Source: an uncultured Clostridia bacterium (GTDB taxonomy: Bacteria > Bacillota > Clostridia > Christensenellales > Pumilibacteraceae). Taken from it: a DNA stretch of 6,657 bases. Positions 1 through 5,921 of the stretch are shown in pieces (position 1 is the stretch's first letter; each line of letters begins with the position of its first letter). Location of the stretch: positions 1 to 6,657 of the forward strand of contig CANPYH010000074.1 of the NCBI GenBank assembly GCA_947588325.1, given 5' to 3'. Made by a program: the position numbers and the translations under genes. The notes under the pieces were generated by a model that saw nothing but the letters and a program-made list of their open reading frames with translations, did not search any database and had not been told where the DNA came from.

Positions 1-167
1 GAGAGCGGCGGAGAGGTGCGGTCAGACGGGTGGGAGACGGAGCTTCGCGAAGGAGTTTACTTAAATAGGTAAATGACCGAGTTGAAGCGAACGTCGGCGC
101 GCCCGTATCACCGCGCCTATTGCGCCGCTCACGCAGGCGCGTCATCAGTGGTGCTCAGGTGCCTTCC
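1..167. repeat. Long-hairpin interspersed repeat, copy 1 (cut by window edge)
   Basis: This is an imperfect palindrome that closely matches a second copy at 3560-3688. The apical core is at 51-77: AGGAG, TTTAC, an 8-base loop, GTAAA, TGAC. It matches copy 2 at 23 of 27 positions, and all differences are in the loop. Outer blocks shared with copy 2 are a GTGCGGTCAGACG block (16-28) and a block from CGTCATCAG (140) to GTGCCTTCC (167). Arms 15-28 and 140-155 can pair with several G-U wobbles, and GCTTCG (42-47) pairs with TGAAGC (83-88). Bases 102-126 resemble 140-163, as if the 3' arm had been partly duplicated. The far left end is not recognisable as the expected GGAAGGCAC arm and may lie outside the window. 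The element ends two bases beyond the stop codon of the UPF0210 gene. No protein is supported in 1-169. Confidence 0.7.
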
Positions 168-169
168 CC

Positions 170-1522
170 CTAATTTTTCAACGAATGTAAAGGTGCGGGG
201 ATTATGCCCCCTCGTCTTATAAACTCCGAACTGTCCACGTCACTCACCGACATAACGGGGGCGCTGCCGAGGAGACCGCCGAAACTTACTTCGTCGCCGA
301 CGTGTTTGCCGGGGACGGGGATAACGCGAACGGCGGTGGTCTTGTTATTGACGACGCCTATTGCGCACTCGTCGGCTATGATTGCGGAGATAGTCTCTGC
401 GCTCGTGTCGCCCGGAACGGCTATCATGTCCAGCCCGACGGAGCAAACGGCCGTCATTGCCTCGAGTTTGGACACGGAGAGTTTGCCCGCACGAACCGCT
501 TCTATCATACCTGCGTCCTCGCTCACGGGGATAAACGCGCCCGAAAGCCCGCCTACCATGCCCGAAGCCATTACGCCGCCCTTCTTAACCGCGTCGTTGA
601 GGAGAGCGAGCGCCGCCGTGGTGCCGTGACCGCCGACGGAGGAGAGCCCCATAATCTCGAGTATCTCCGCTACGCTGTCCCCTATCGCGGGGGTGGGAGC
701 GAGGGAAAGATCCACAATACCGAACTTCGCGCCCAACATCTCCGCCGCCTTGCAACCGACGAGCTGACCTGCGCGGGTGATCTTGAACGCCGTTTTTTTG
801 ATAACGTCGGCGACGGTGGTGAGATCCGCGCCCTTGCACTTTTTAAGCGCCGCCGCGACCACGCCCGGACCCGATACGCCGACATTGACCGTCGCTTCGC
901 CCTCGCCGAGGCCTGTGAACGCACCCGCCATGAAAGGGTTGTCCTCCACCGCGTTGGCGAATACAACGAACTTCGCACAGCCGATCGCGCGGTCGTCCGC
1001 CGTTCTCTCCGCAAGCTCCTTGACTATCTCGCCCATCATTCTGACGGCGTTCATGTTTATTCCGCTGCGCGTCGAAGCCACGTTGACGGACGAGCAGATT
1101 TTTTTGGTTATGCTTATAGCCTCGGGGATTGTGCGTAAGAACGCCTCTTCGGCCTTGGTCGCGTCCTTGTGTACGAGTGCCGAGTAGCCGCCGAGGAAGT
1201 CGATACCGATTTCGTTAGCCGCTTTGTCCAGCGCCTTTGCAAGCCCGACATAGTTGCCCGAGGGCGCGCCGACTATGGAGACGGGGGTGACGGAGACGCG
1301 CTTATTGACAATGGGTATGCCGAGTTCGGAGGAGAGCCGCTCCCCGACCTTGACGAGATCCCCCGCCCGCTTCATTACTTTGTCGTATACTTTCTTCTCC
1401 GCCTTCTTGCCGTCCGAATCGGCGCAGTCGAGAAGGGACAGAGACAGCGTTATCGTCCTGACGTCGAGGTTCTGTGCGTCCACCATTCTGATGGTTTCGA
1501 GTATGTCGCCTGTGTTTATCAT
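170..1522 (-). CDS. UPF0210 / PFL-family protein (DUF711)
   Basis: This 450-residue protein has the usual full length of the UPF0210 (DUF711) family. The family is described as having a fold related to pyruvate formate-lyase, but no biochemical role is established. Family hallmarks visible here are NNKTTAVRVIPVPGK (392-406), GGLLGSAPVM (415-424) and the C-terminal FIRRGGIIPAPLHSLKN (434-450). Gly-rich stretches lie at 204-220 and 318-329. No signal peptide or membrane segment is seen, so it is probably cytosolic. The ATG lies one base after the TGA of the upstream ACT-domain gene, and no strong ribosome binding site precedes it, so translation is probably coupled. UPF0210 and UPF0237 genes are neighbours in many Firmicutes and archaea, for example SP_0239/SP_0238 in Streptococcus pneumoniae. 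The gene ends against repeat copy 1. Family assignment is secure; function is unknown. Confidence 0.93.
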   Translation of the reverse strand: MINTGDILETIRMVDAQNLDVRTITLSLSLLDCADSDGKKAEKKVYDKVMKRAGDLVKVGERLSSELGIPIVNKRVSVTPVSIVGAPSGNYVGLAKALDKAANEIGIDFLGGYSALVHKDATKAEEAFLRTIPEAISITKKICSSVNVASTRSGINMNAVRMMGEIVKELAERTADDRAIGCAKFVVFANAVEDNPFMAGAFTGLGEGEATVNVGVSGPGVVAAALKKCKGADLTTVADVIKKTAFKITRAGQLVGCKAAEMLGAKFGIVDLSLAPTPAIGDSVAEILEIMGLSSVGGHGTTAALALLNDAVKKGGVMASGMVGGLSGAFIPVSEDAGMIEAVRAGKLSVSKLEAMTAVCSVGLDMIAVPGDTSAETISAIIADECAIGVVNNKTTAVRVIPVPGKHVGDEVSFGGLLGSAPVMSVSDVDSSEFIRRGGIIPAPLHSLKN

Positions 1523-1523
1523 G

Positions 1524-1793
1524 TCAGATTTTGTGCATGGAGTCGAACAGATCCTGATGCTGTATCCTTATATCCACGCCTATTTGCTCTCCGCGCGCTT
1601 TGAGTTCCCGTTGCAGATCCACGAAATCGACGTTAGCCGCCGAAAGATCCACGAGCATTATCATGGTAAAATATTCCTGCATAACCGTCTGCGATATGTC
1701 GCATATATTTATGCCGCATTCCTTCATAAGTATGGCTATGTCGGCGATTATTCCGACTTTATCCTTGCCGAGTACCGTTACTATAGCTTTCAT
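1524..1793 (-). CDS. ACT domain-containing protein, UPF0237 family
   Basis: This 89-residue protein is a single ACT regulatory domain of the UPF0237 family. The N-terminal beta strand and turn MKAIVTVLGKDKVGIIA (1-17) carry the conserved G-K-D-x-V-G-I motif that lines the ligand site of ACT domains. NICDISQTVMQEYFTMIMLVD (29-49, shown in part: DISQT, FTMIMLVD) and the C-terminal QHQDLF..MHKI are typical of UPF0237. ACT domains usually bind amino acids or other small ligands and dimerise. UPF0237 members resemble the GcvR type but are shorter. The gene starts 10 nt after the dnaN stop, behind an AAGGGGG sequence, and ends 1 nt before the UPF0210 start. A plausible but untested role is to sense a ligand and regulate the UPF0210 partner protein. 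Confidence 0.93.
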   Translation of the reverse strand: MKAIVTVLGKDKVGIIADIAILMKECGINICDISQTVMQEYFTMIMLVDLSAANVDFVDLQRELKARGEQIGVDIRIQHQDLFDSMHKI

Positions 1794-1803
1794 TGCGCCC
1801 CCT

Positions 1804-2904
1804 TCAGCTTATTCTGACGGGCAGAATGAGGTACAGGAAGTCATCTCCGCCGCCGCTCGGCTCCACCACGCAGGGGTCCGCGGGACTGTTGAACTTAATT
1901 ACAACGCTGTCCGTTCCGCACACGCGGAGCGCTTCGGTGAAGTATTTGGCGTTAAATGCGATGGTAAGGTCGGGTCCGACAGTCACAACGGAGATCTTCT
2001 CGTTGAGGTTGCCCATGCCCGACGCCAGCGATATGCAAAGGCGGCGTTCGCTTATGTCGAACTGCACGGGATTGGACTTATCGTCGCGGGAGAGGAGCAT
2101 GGAGCGCTCGAGGCTGTCGAGGAAGGGCTCGCAGGGCACCGTCACAGTCGTCTCGAATACCGTCCTGATTATGTTTCTGTACGGCACGAACTCCCCGCTT
2201 ATAAGCACGGAGGTTATTGTGGTATGCCCCAGCTCGATTTGCAACGCCGTCTTTTCGACAAGCACTTTGACGTCGTCGTCGCTGTCATCGAGCATCTTGC
2301 TTATTTCGTTAAGGCACCGCGCGGGCACTATCGCTTTCATTGCCGAGGTCGCGCCCTTTAACGGCTTGACGCACTTGGCGAGCCTGTAACCGTCCAAAGC
2401 AACGGCGGTAACCGAGCCTTCGTCCACTTCGAGGAGCACGCCTTTGAGTACGGGACGCGCGTCGTCCTGACATACCGAGAAAGCGACTTTGTTAATGAGG
2501 TCTTTAAGATCCTTGCCGCTCAATGTGAAGGACTGCTTGTCGCTCACCTTTGGTATCATAGGGTACTCGTCCGCAGCCACGCAGGAAAGCTCGCTGTTGC
2601 TGTCGGCGTAGTGCAATACTACCCTGCCCGAGCCGCTGTCCAGCCCTATCTGCTCCCCCGTCAACTTCCTCGTGAAGTCGGAGAACAACCGCCCCGGAAT
2701 GAGTATGCTACCCTCTTCCGCAACGTCCGCAACCAACCCCGTTTCAATGGTAAGCTCGTTGTCCGTCGCCGTCAACGTCAGAGTGCCGCGAGTGGCGTCT
2801 ATTTTAATATTGCCGAGTATGGGGTCGGTAGTGCGCGTACTGACCGCTTTGATTGCTTTGCCGACCGCTTCGGCAAGCGCGTTTCCGTCACAAAGTGCCT
2901 TCAT
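1804..2904 (-). CDS. dnaN: DNA polymerase III subunit beta (sliding clamp)
   Basis: This 366-residue protein is the bacterial beta clamp, the ring-shaped dimer that tethers the replicative polymerase and partner proteins to DNA. The three clamp domains can be followed: LTLTATDNELTIE (42-54) and ADEYPMIPKV (111-120) in domain 1, ARPVLKGVLLEV (149-160) and ALDGYRLAK (169-177) in domain 2, and FNAKYFTEALR (317-327) with the terminal LPVRIS (361-366) in domain 3. The end corresponds to the usual MPMRL tail and is slightly divergent. The usual FPDY motif before domain 3 reads GEFVPYRNII (237-246). The start is supported by a GAGGAG site 5 nt upstream and by the promoter at 2965-2993. The gene is not next to dnaA or recF; an alkyltransferase gene lies before it and UPF0237/UPF0210 genes follow in the same transcript. 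It could be the only clamp or a second paralogue; the window cannot tell. Confidence 0.95.
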   Translation of the reverse strand: MKALCDGNALAEAVGKAIKAVSTRTTDPILGNIKIDATRGTLTLTATDNELTIETGLVADVAEEGSILIPGRLFSDFTRKLTGEQIGLDSGSGRVVLHYADSNSELSCVAADEYPMIPKVSDKQSFTLSGKDLKDLINKVAFSVCQDDARPVLKGVLLEVDEGSVTAVALDGYRLAKCVKPLKGATSAMKAIVPARCLNEISKMLDDSDDDVKVLVEKTALQIELGHTTITSVLISGEFVPYRNIIRTVFETTVTVPCEPFLDSLERSMLLSRDDKSNPVQFDISERRLCISLASGMGNLNEKISVVTVGPDLTIAFNAKYFTEALRVCGTDSVVIKFNSPADPCVVEPSGGGDDFLYLILPVRIS

Positions 2905-2964
2905 AACTTCTCCTCGAAAGCGGGCTTTTATACCTTTTCGCCCGAACTTTCCCGATTTAATTCT

Positions 2965-2993
2965 ATTATACCATTACGTGCCGCAAAAAGCAA
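2965..2993 (-). promoter_or_regulatory. Sigma-A type promoter of the dnaN operon
   Basis: On the minus strand, TTGCTT (2988-2993) is followed after exactly 17 bases by a perfect TATAAT (2965-2970). The -10 box is preceded by TGG, giving an extended -10. The expected start site is near 2958, which leaves a leader of about 54 nt before the dnaN ATG at 2904. It lies just after the terminator-like hairpin of the preceding gene, so dnaN starts its own transcription unit. Confidence 0.8.
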
Positions 2994-3000
2994 GATATTG

Positions 3001-3028
3001 CGAAAAATTTGGGTTAATTATTTAACCT
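3001..3028 (-). terminator. AT-rich intrinsic terminator after the alkyltransferase gene
   Basis: On the minus strand, GGTTAA (3022-3027) and TTAACC (3012-3017) form a perfect 6-bp stem with a 4-base loop, followed after one to two bases by AAATTTTT. It lies 17 nt past the TGA of the alkyltransferase gene and just before the dnaN promoter, as expected of a terminator between two units. The stem is AT-rich, so it may be weak. Confidence 0.45.
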
Positions 3029-3044
3029 ACGCGTCGCCGTTAAG

Positions 3045-3362
3045 TCAAAGGCGCGGCGCAGCTATGCAATGCTTGTCCATATCGACCCTTCCCGACCTTG
3101 TGAAGGTCACTCCCTCGCGTTCCAACCACTCGCGCTGGACGTTTACCCCGCCGAAACAAAACGCCGAGGACAGACTGCCGTCCGAGAACACTATGCGGTG
3201 ACAGGGCACGACTATCGGCGTATCGTTGGTGTGCAATATCCGCCCCATAGCCCGCGCCCGACCGGGATAGCCCGCCACCGCCGCAAGCATGCCGTAAGTC
3301 ATCACCTTTCCCGACGGCACCGACTTTACAACCTCAAATACCTTGTCTCTGTCGATTTTCAC
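3045..3362 (-). CDS. Minimal O6-alkylguanine-DNA alkyltransferase (MGMT family)
   Basis: This 105-residue protein is the DNA-binding and catalytic domain of the MGMT/Ogt family, which removes alkyl groups from O6 of guanine by transferring them to a cysteine. The helix-turn-helix with its arginine finger reads YGMLAAVAGYPGRARAMG (23-40, finger probably Arg37). The acceptor motif VPCHRIV has Cys54 and His55. Asn46 and Glu83 match the other two residues of the known Cys-His-Asn-Glu network, so it looks active, unlike alkyltransferase-like proteins with PWHR. The N-terminal ribonuclease-H-like domain of full-length Ada/Ogt proteins is absent, and there is a tail of about 20 residues after the core. 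The start is GTG (3360-3362), with only a weak AAAGAG about 14 nt upstream; no in-frame ATG lies upstream before a stop, and the next internal ATG (codon 21) would remove the first helix. It appears to be a single-gene unit. Confidence 0.88.
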   Translation of the reverse strand: MKIDRDKVFEVVKSVPSGKVMTYGMLAAVAGYPGRARAMGRILHTNDTPIVVPCHRIVFSDGSLSSAFCFGGVNVQREWLEREGVTFTRSGRVDMDKHCIAAPRL

Positions 3363-3559
3363 AATTGTATAAACTCTTTCGTTTTATATCAGTCTAATCA
3401 AATAAACGTAGCTGTTATTTATGCACTTGGCTTTCCGAGTGAATAATGACTTCTCTTGCTATGGACTTAACAATTTAGTTACCCGAAAAGCAATTATTTA
3501 CTATCGAGGATTGTCACTTCGAATCATCTTCTTACGCAACCCCATAACGAACCGATTTG
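3363..3559. other. AT-rich non-coding gap upstream of the alkyltransferase gene
   Basis: No credible gene is seen in these 197 bases, which are clearly more AT-rich than the flanking genes. A TATAAA-like sequence near 3382-3387 on the minus strand could be the -10 box for the alkyltransferase gene, but no good -35 box goes with it. A small hairpin is visible at 3424-3441: CACTTGG, a CTTT loop, CCGAGTG. It has one G-T pair on the plus strand and no T-run after it on either strand. Open frames here lack a ribosome binding site and any recognisable motif. Confidence 0.5.
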
Positions 3560-3688
3560 AGGAAGGCACAGAGTGCCGCTCAGACGTGCGAGAGAGGTTA
3601 TTTCGACACAGGAGTTTACTAAATAACGTAAATGACTGTGTCGAAATGTTCTCGGTTCGCACGTATCAGCGGTGCTATGTGCCTTCCT
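3560..3688. repeat. Long-hairpin interspersed repeat, copy 2 (complete)
   Basis: This 129-base element can fold over almost its whole length. The perfect terminal arms of 11 bp are AGGAAGGCACA (3560-3570) and TGTGCCTTCCT (3678-3688). Inside are AGTGCCGCT with AGCGGTGCT (3572-3580/3668-3676), ACGTGCGA with TCGCACGT (3584-3591/3657-3664), a perfect 12-bp arm ATTTCGACACAG with CTGTGTCGAAAT (3600-3611/3636-3647), and the apical core TTTAC (3615-3619), an 8-base loop and GTAAA (3628-3632). Between the last two arms is GGAG opposite TGAC, which on the plus strand gives tandem G-A pairs and a G-U. The element overlaps the last 14 bases of the MATE gene and contains its TAG (3675-3677). No target-site duplication is obvious. 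On the plus strand, a pyrimidine-rich T run follows the hairpin. Confidence 0.8.
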
Positions 3689-5120
3689 TCTCTTTTAACT
3701 TCTCTTGGAATCTTTTCCTAATCCTCACAAACAATATCGGGCAGAAAATCGATACTGCCAGAGTTTCCGCGACGGGATAGGCAAGCCAGATCATGAAGGA
3801 GCCGAACCTGCCGAAGATGACGGCAAAGGGTATGACTATACCGAGCTGGCGGAAGAGACTCATCATGAGCGCGAAGCCGCCCGAACGCACGGACTGGAAG
3901 CCGTTGATTGTGGTGATACCGAAGGCGGCGGGGATAAAGGATATAGCGATAAGCCGCAAGGCGAGCGCGCCTTCGTCCAACACTTCGGGCGGGGGGCTGA
4001 ACATACCGAGCATAGCCTTCGGAGCCGCCTCGAAGAGGGTGACGCCTATTACCATAAACACCGCGCTGAACATTATGGTGTATTTGATACACTCCATATA
4101 CCGCTTCTTATCGCCCGAGCCGTAGTTATAGCCCAAAATGGGCAGAGAACCTTGCATAAGACCGAAGGTGGGCATGAATATGAGGGAGTTAAGTCGGAAG
4201 TAAAGCCCGAGGATTTCCTGCGGCACCTCGCCCATTCCGTAACCCTTCATGGTTATCATGAGCGTTATATACGTTACCGCGCCGACGGCGTTGGTTATAA
4301 ACGCGGGTAAGCCCGCCCCCGCCATTTCTTTAAGCACGCTGCCGTCGAACTTGAAGCCCTTGGGAAGTATGCTTACGTCCTGCTTTGTCACGATAAACAT
4401 TATGACGGAGAAGCAGAAGGCGACGAATTGGGATATTACCGTCGCAATGGCAACGCCCGCAACGCCCATTTTGAAGGCGAAGAGGAAGAGCGGATCCAGC
4501 CCGATATTTATCACCGCGCCGAGCATTTGCGAGATCATGGGAACGCGCATATTGCCCGTCGCCTGAAAGAGCCGACCGCATATTATCTCTATCATCGAGA
4601 AGCCCGAGAAAGTGGTGACTATGGTGAGGTATTGCGCGCCGTAGTCGATAACCGTCTGCGACTGCGAAGCCTCTTCCGTCGACGCAAGCGCGGATATAAA
4701 CGCCCGCGACGCCGTAAGTCCCACGACCACCATCAGCACCGCCCCGACCAGCCCGAGGAACACGGCGAGTTTAGCCGCGCGATTGGCTTTTTCGACGTTG
4801 CCCTCGCCTAATTTACGCGATACGACGGCATTTGCGCCGACGCCTATTCCCACGCCGAACGCCGTTATAATAAGCTGTATGGGGAAAGCGAGAGACAGCG
4901 CCTGTATTGCCGCGCCGCTTCCGCCGTCCAGTCCCGTGTAGTACGCTCCGACGAACACCGTGTCCATGAAGTTGTAGCAAGCCTGCACGAACATGGAGAA
5001 TATCGCGGGAAGCGACATTGTTATCAATAGTTTCAGTATGGGGGTATTCCGCAGTCTGTCACTGCGCAAGCCGCCGTCAGACCCACCCTTGGCGACTTTT
5101 TCCTTATTCGTCTCCGTCAT
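3675..5120 (-). CDS. MATE family efflux transporter (MepA-like)
   Basis: This 481-residue integral membrane protein has the length and about twelve hydrophobic segments of the MATE family, antiporters that use Na+ or H+ gradients to expel drugs, metabolites or other cations. Family signatures: PAIFSMFVQACYNFMDTVFVG (38-58, in part: NFMDTVFVG), GANAVVSRKLGEGN (95-108), LFQATGNMRVPM (184-195), NIGLDPLFLF (205-214), and in the second half MQGSLPILGYNYGSG (322-336) and GFQSVRSGG (407-415). The short hydrophilic N-terminus and the basic KRFQEKLKEKEGT tail should face the cytosol. The ATG lies inside the end of the Sel1 gene (17-nt overlap) with no good ribosome binding site, so translation is probably coupled. 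The last codons and the stop lie in repeat copy 2. The family is certain; the substrate cannot be read from the sequence. Confidence 0.94.
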   Translation of the reverse strand: MTETNKEKVAKGGSDGGLRSDRLRNTPILKLLITMSLPAIFSMFVQACYNFMDTVFVGAYYTGLDGGSGAAIQALSLAFPIQLIITAFGVGIGVGANAVVSRKLGEGNVEKANRAAKLAVFLGLVGAVLMVVVGLTASRAFISALASTEEASQSQTVIDYGAQYLTIVTTFSGFSMIEIICGRLFQATGNMRVPMISQMLGAVINIGLDPLFLFAFKMGVAGVAIATVISQFVAFCFSVIMFIVTKQDVSILPKGFKFDGSVLKEMAGAGLPAFITNAVGAVTYITLMITMKGYGMGEVPQEILGLYFRLNSLIFMPTFGLMQGSLPILGYNYGSGDKKRYMECIKYTIMFSAVFMVIGVTLFEAAPKAMLGMFSPPPEVLDEGALALRLIAISFIPAAFGITTINGFQSVRSGGFALMMSLFRQLGIVIPFAVIFGRFGSFMIWLAYPVAETLAVSIFCPILFVRIRKRFQEKLKEKEGT

Positions 5121-5880
5121 TGTGTTTTTTATCGTCCGTTCCTTCTTCCGTATTCACCGTCAAATCCCCCTCGTGAAGTCCCGCCTTTTCAAGCGGCGTG
5201 CCCGTTACTTCGCAATACTTCCGTTTCCAGAACTCCGCCTTATCGGCATTCGGTTCCACGCCCAAACCGTTTTCGTATATCTGTGACATAGCGTCGAGCG
5301 CCTTCGCATGGTTTCGTAGCGCCGCCCGATATATCCACTTATATCCCTCTTCGAAGTCGCTCCGCATGCCGTAGCCGTTTATGCAGCACACTCCGTATTG
5401 ATACTCACCTTCGGCTATTCCCTTCTCCGCGGCGGGCTTCCACCAGGTTGGAGCTTCGTCGAGTAGCGCCAGCGCCTGTTCCGTCCGTGACATGCGGAGA
5501 TATTTAGTCGCCTTGGCGTAGTTCTTCTTAACCCCTCTGCCCAAAGCGTACATGGCGCCGAGTTCGAACATCGCGGTCCTGTTCCCCGCGTCCGCCGCTG
5601 TCTTGAACAGCGCCGCCGCCCGCTGCTGATCCTCTTCGCCGCCCAGCCCCTGAACGAGCATCTGACCGAGAGCGAGACAGCACTCGGGGTGGTTTTGCTC
5701 GGCGCCCGCTTCGTACCACTGCCGAGCGAGTTCGTAGCTCTTCTTCGCGCCCTTGCCCATATACAGTCGTCCTGCCAGCTCGCATTGCGCTTCGGCGTCG
5801 CCGCCGCGGGCGAGCTTGACGAGGTCGTCCGTTTTCATGAGCTTGTATTTGTTGATCATCTGTCCAAAGGGTGATTTCAT
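5104..5880 (-). CDS. Sel1-like repeat protein
   Basis: This is a soluble 258-residue protein built of Sel1 repeats, TPR-like helical hairpins that usually act as scaffolds for protein contacts. Repeats can be followed at about 27-62 (LAGRLYMGKGAKKSYELARQ), 63-98, 99-131 (LGAMYALGRGVKKNYAKA), 156-190 and 191-222 (IYENGLGVEPNADKAEFW). A non-repeat segment of about 24 residues with PTWW lies after the third. The C-terminus (about 235-258) is acidic and Lys-rich and probably disordered. No signal peptide is seen. The start at 5880 is chosen because AGGAG lies 6 nt upstream; the frame is open for 14 codons further but without such a site. The gene overlaps the MATE gene by 17 nt, so the two are probably made together, though a functional link to transport is only inferred. 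Confidence 0.87.
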   Translation of the reverse strand: MKSPFGQMINKYKLMKTDDLVKLARGGDAEAQCELAGRLYMGKGAKKSYELARQWYEAGAEQNHPECCLALGQMLVQGLGGEEDQQRAAALFKTAADAGNRTAMFELGAMYALGRGVKKNYAKATKYLRMSRTEQALALLDEAPTWWKPAAEKGIAEGEYQYGVCCINGYGMRSDFEEGYKWIYRAALRNHAKALDAMSQIYENGLGVEPNADKAEFWKRKYCEVTGTPLEKAGLHEGDLTVNTEEGTDDKKHNDGDE

Positions 5881-5889
5881 ATCCCTCTC

Positions 5890-5913
5890 CTTTCCCGCGA
5901 GCGCGGGCGAAAG
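5890..5913 (-). promoter_or_regulatory. Hairpin touching the Sel1-gene ribosome binding site
   Basis: CCCGC (5894-5898) and GCGGG (5903-5907) form a GC-only 5-bp stem with a 4-base loop. It is extended by CTTT (5890-5893) with AAAG (5910-5913) across a 2-base bulge. The AGGAG site of the Sel1 gene occupies 5887-5891, so the foot of the hairpin covers two of its bases. It may modulate initiation at this gene; this is seen as structure only. Confidence 0.35.
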
Positions 5914-5921
5914 CGTTTCCA
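5908..5921. promoter_or_regulatory. LacI/CcpA-type operator-like palindrome
   Basis: The sequence CGAAAGCGTTTCCA matches 9 of the 11 defined positions of the cre consensus TGWAANCGNTNWCA, with the central CG and the GAAA/TTTC arms typical of LacI-family sites. It lies 28-41 nt upstream of the Sel1 start and just after the upstream terminator, where it could control the Sel1-MATE unit. No clear promoter was found next to it, and single 14-mers of this kind occur by chance. Confidence 0.3.

Noticed and set aside
43..52. Perfect 10-bp palindrome CTTCGCGAAG as a separate operator
   Set aside because: It falls in the 5' arm of repeat copy 1 and is better explained as part of that hairpin.
302..1138. 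Long open frame on the plus strand, 278 codons
   Set aside because: It lies opposite the UPF0210 gene, whose family motifs are unmistakable. The plus-strand product is rich in Arg and His with no recognisable domain, as expected from a GC-rich antisense frame.
1600..2361. Plus-strand open frame of 253 codons opposite the ACT and dnaN genes
   Set aside because: It runs across two well-supported minus-strand genes, lacks a ribosome binding site and has no domain.
2905..3044. Possible replication origin beside dnaN
   Set aside because: No TTATCCACA-type DnaA boxes or clustered near-matches were seen here or elsewhere in the window, and dnaA is absent.
3421..3780. Plus-strand open frame across the AT-rich gap, repeat copy 2 and the MATE end
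   Set aside because: It translates a palindrome and the antisense of a real gene, and has no ribosome binding site or recognised motif.
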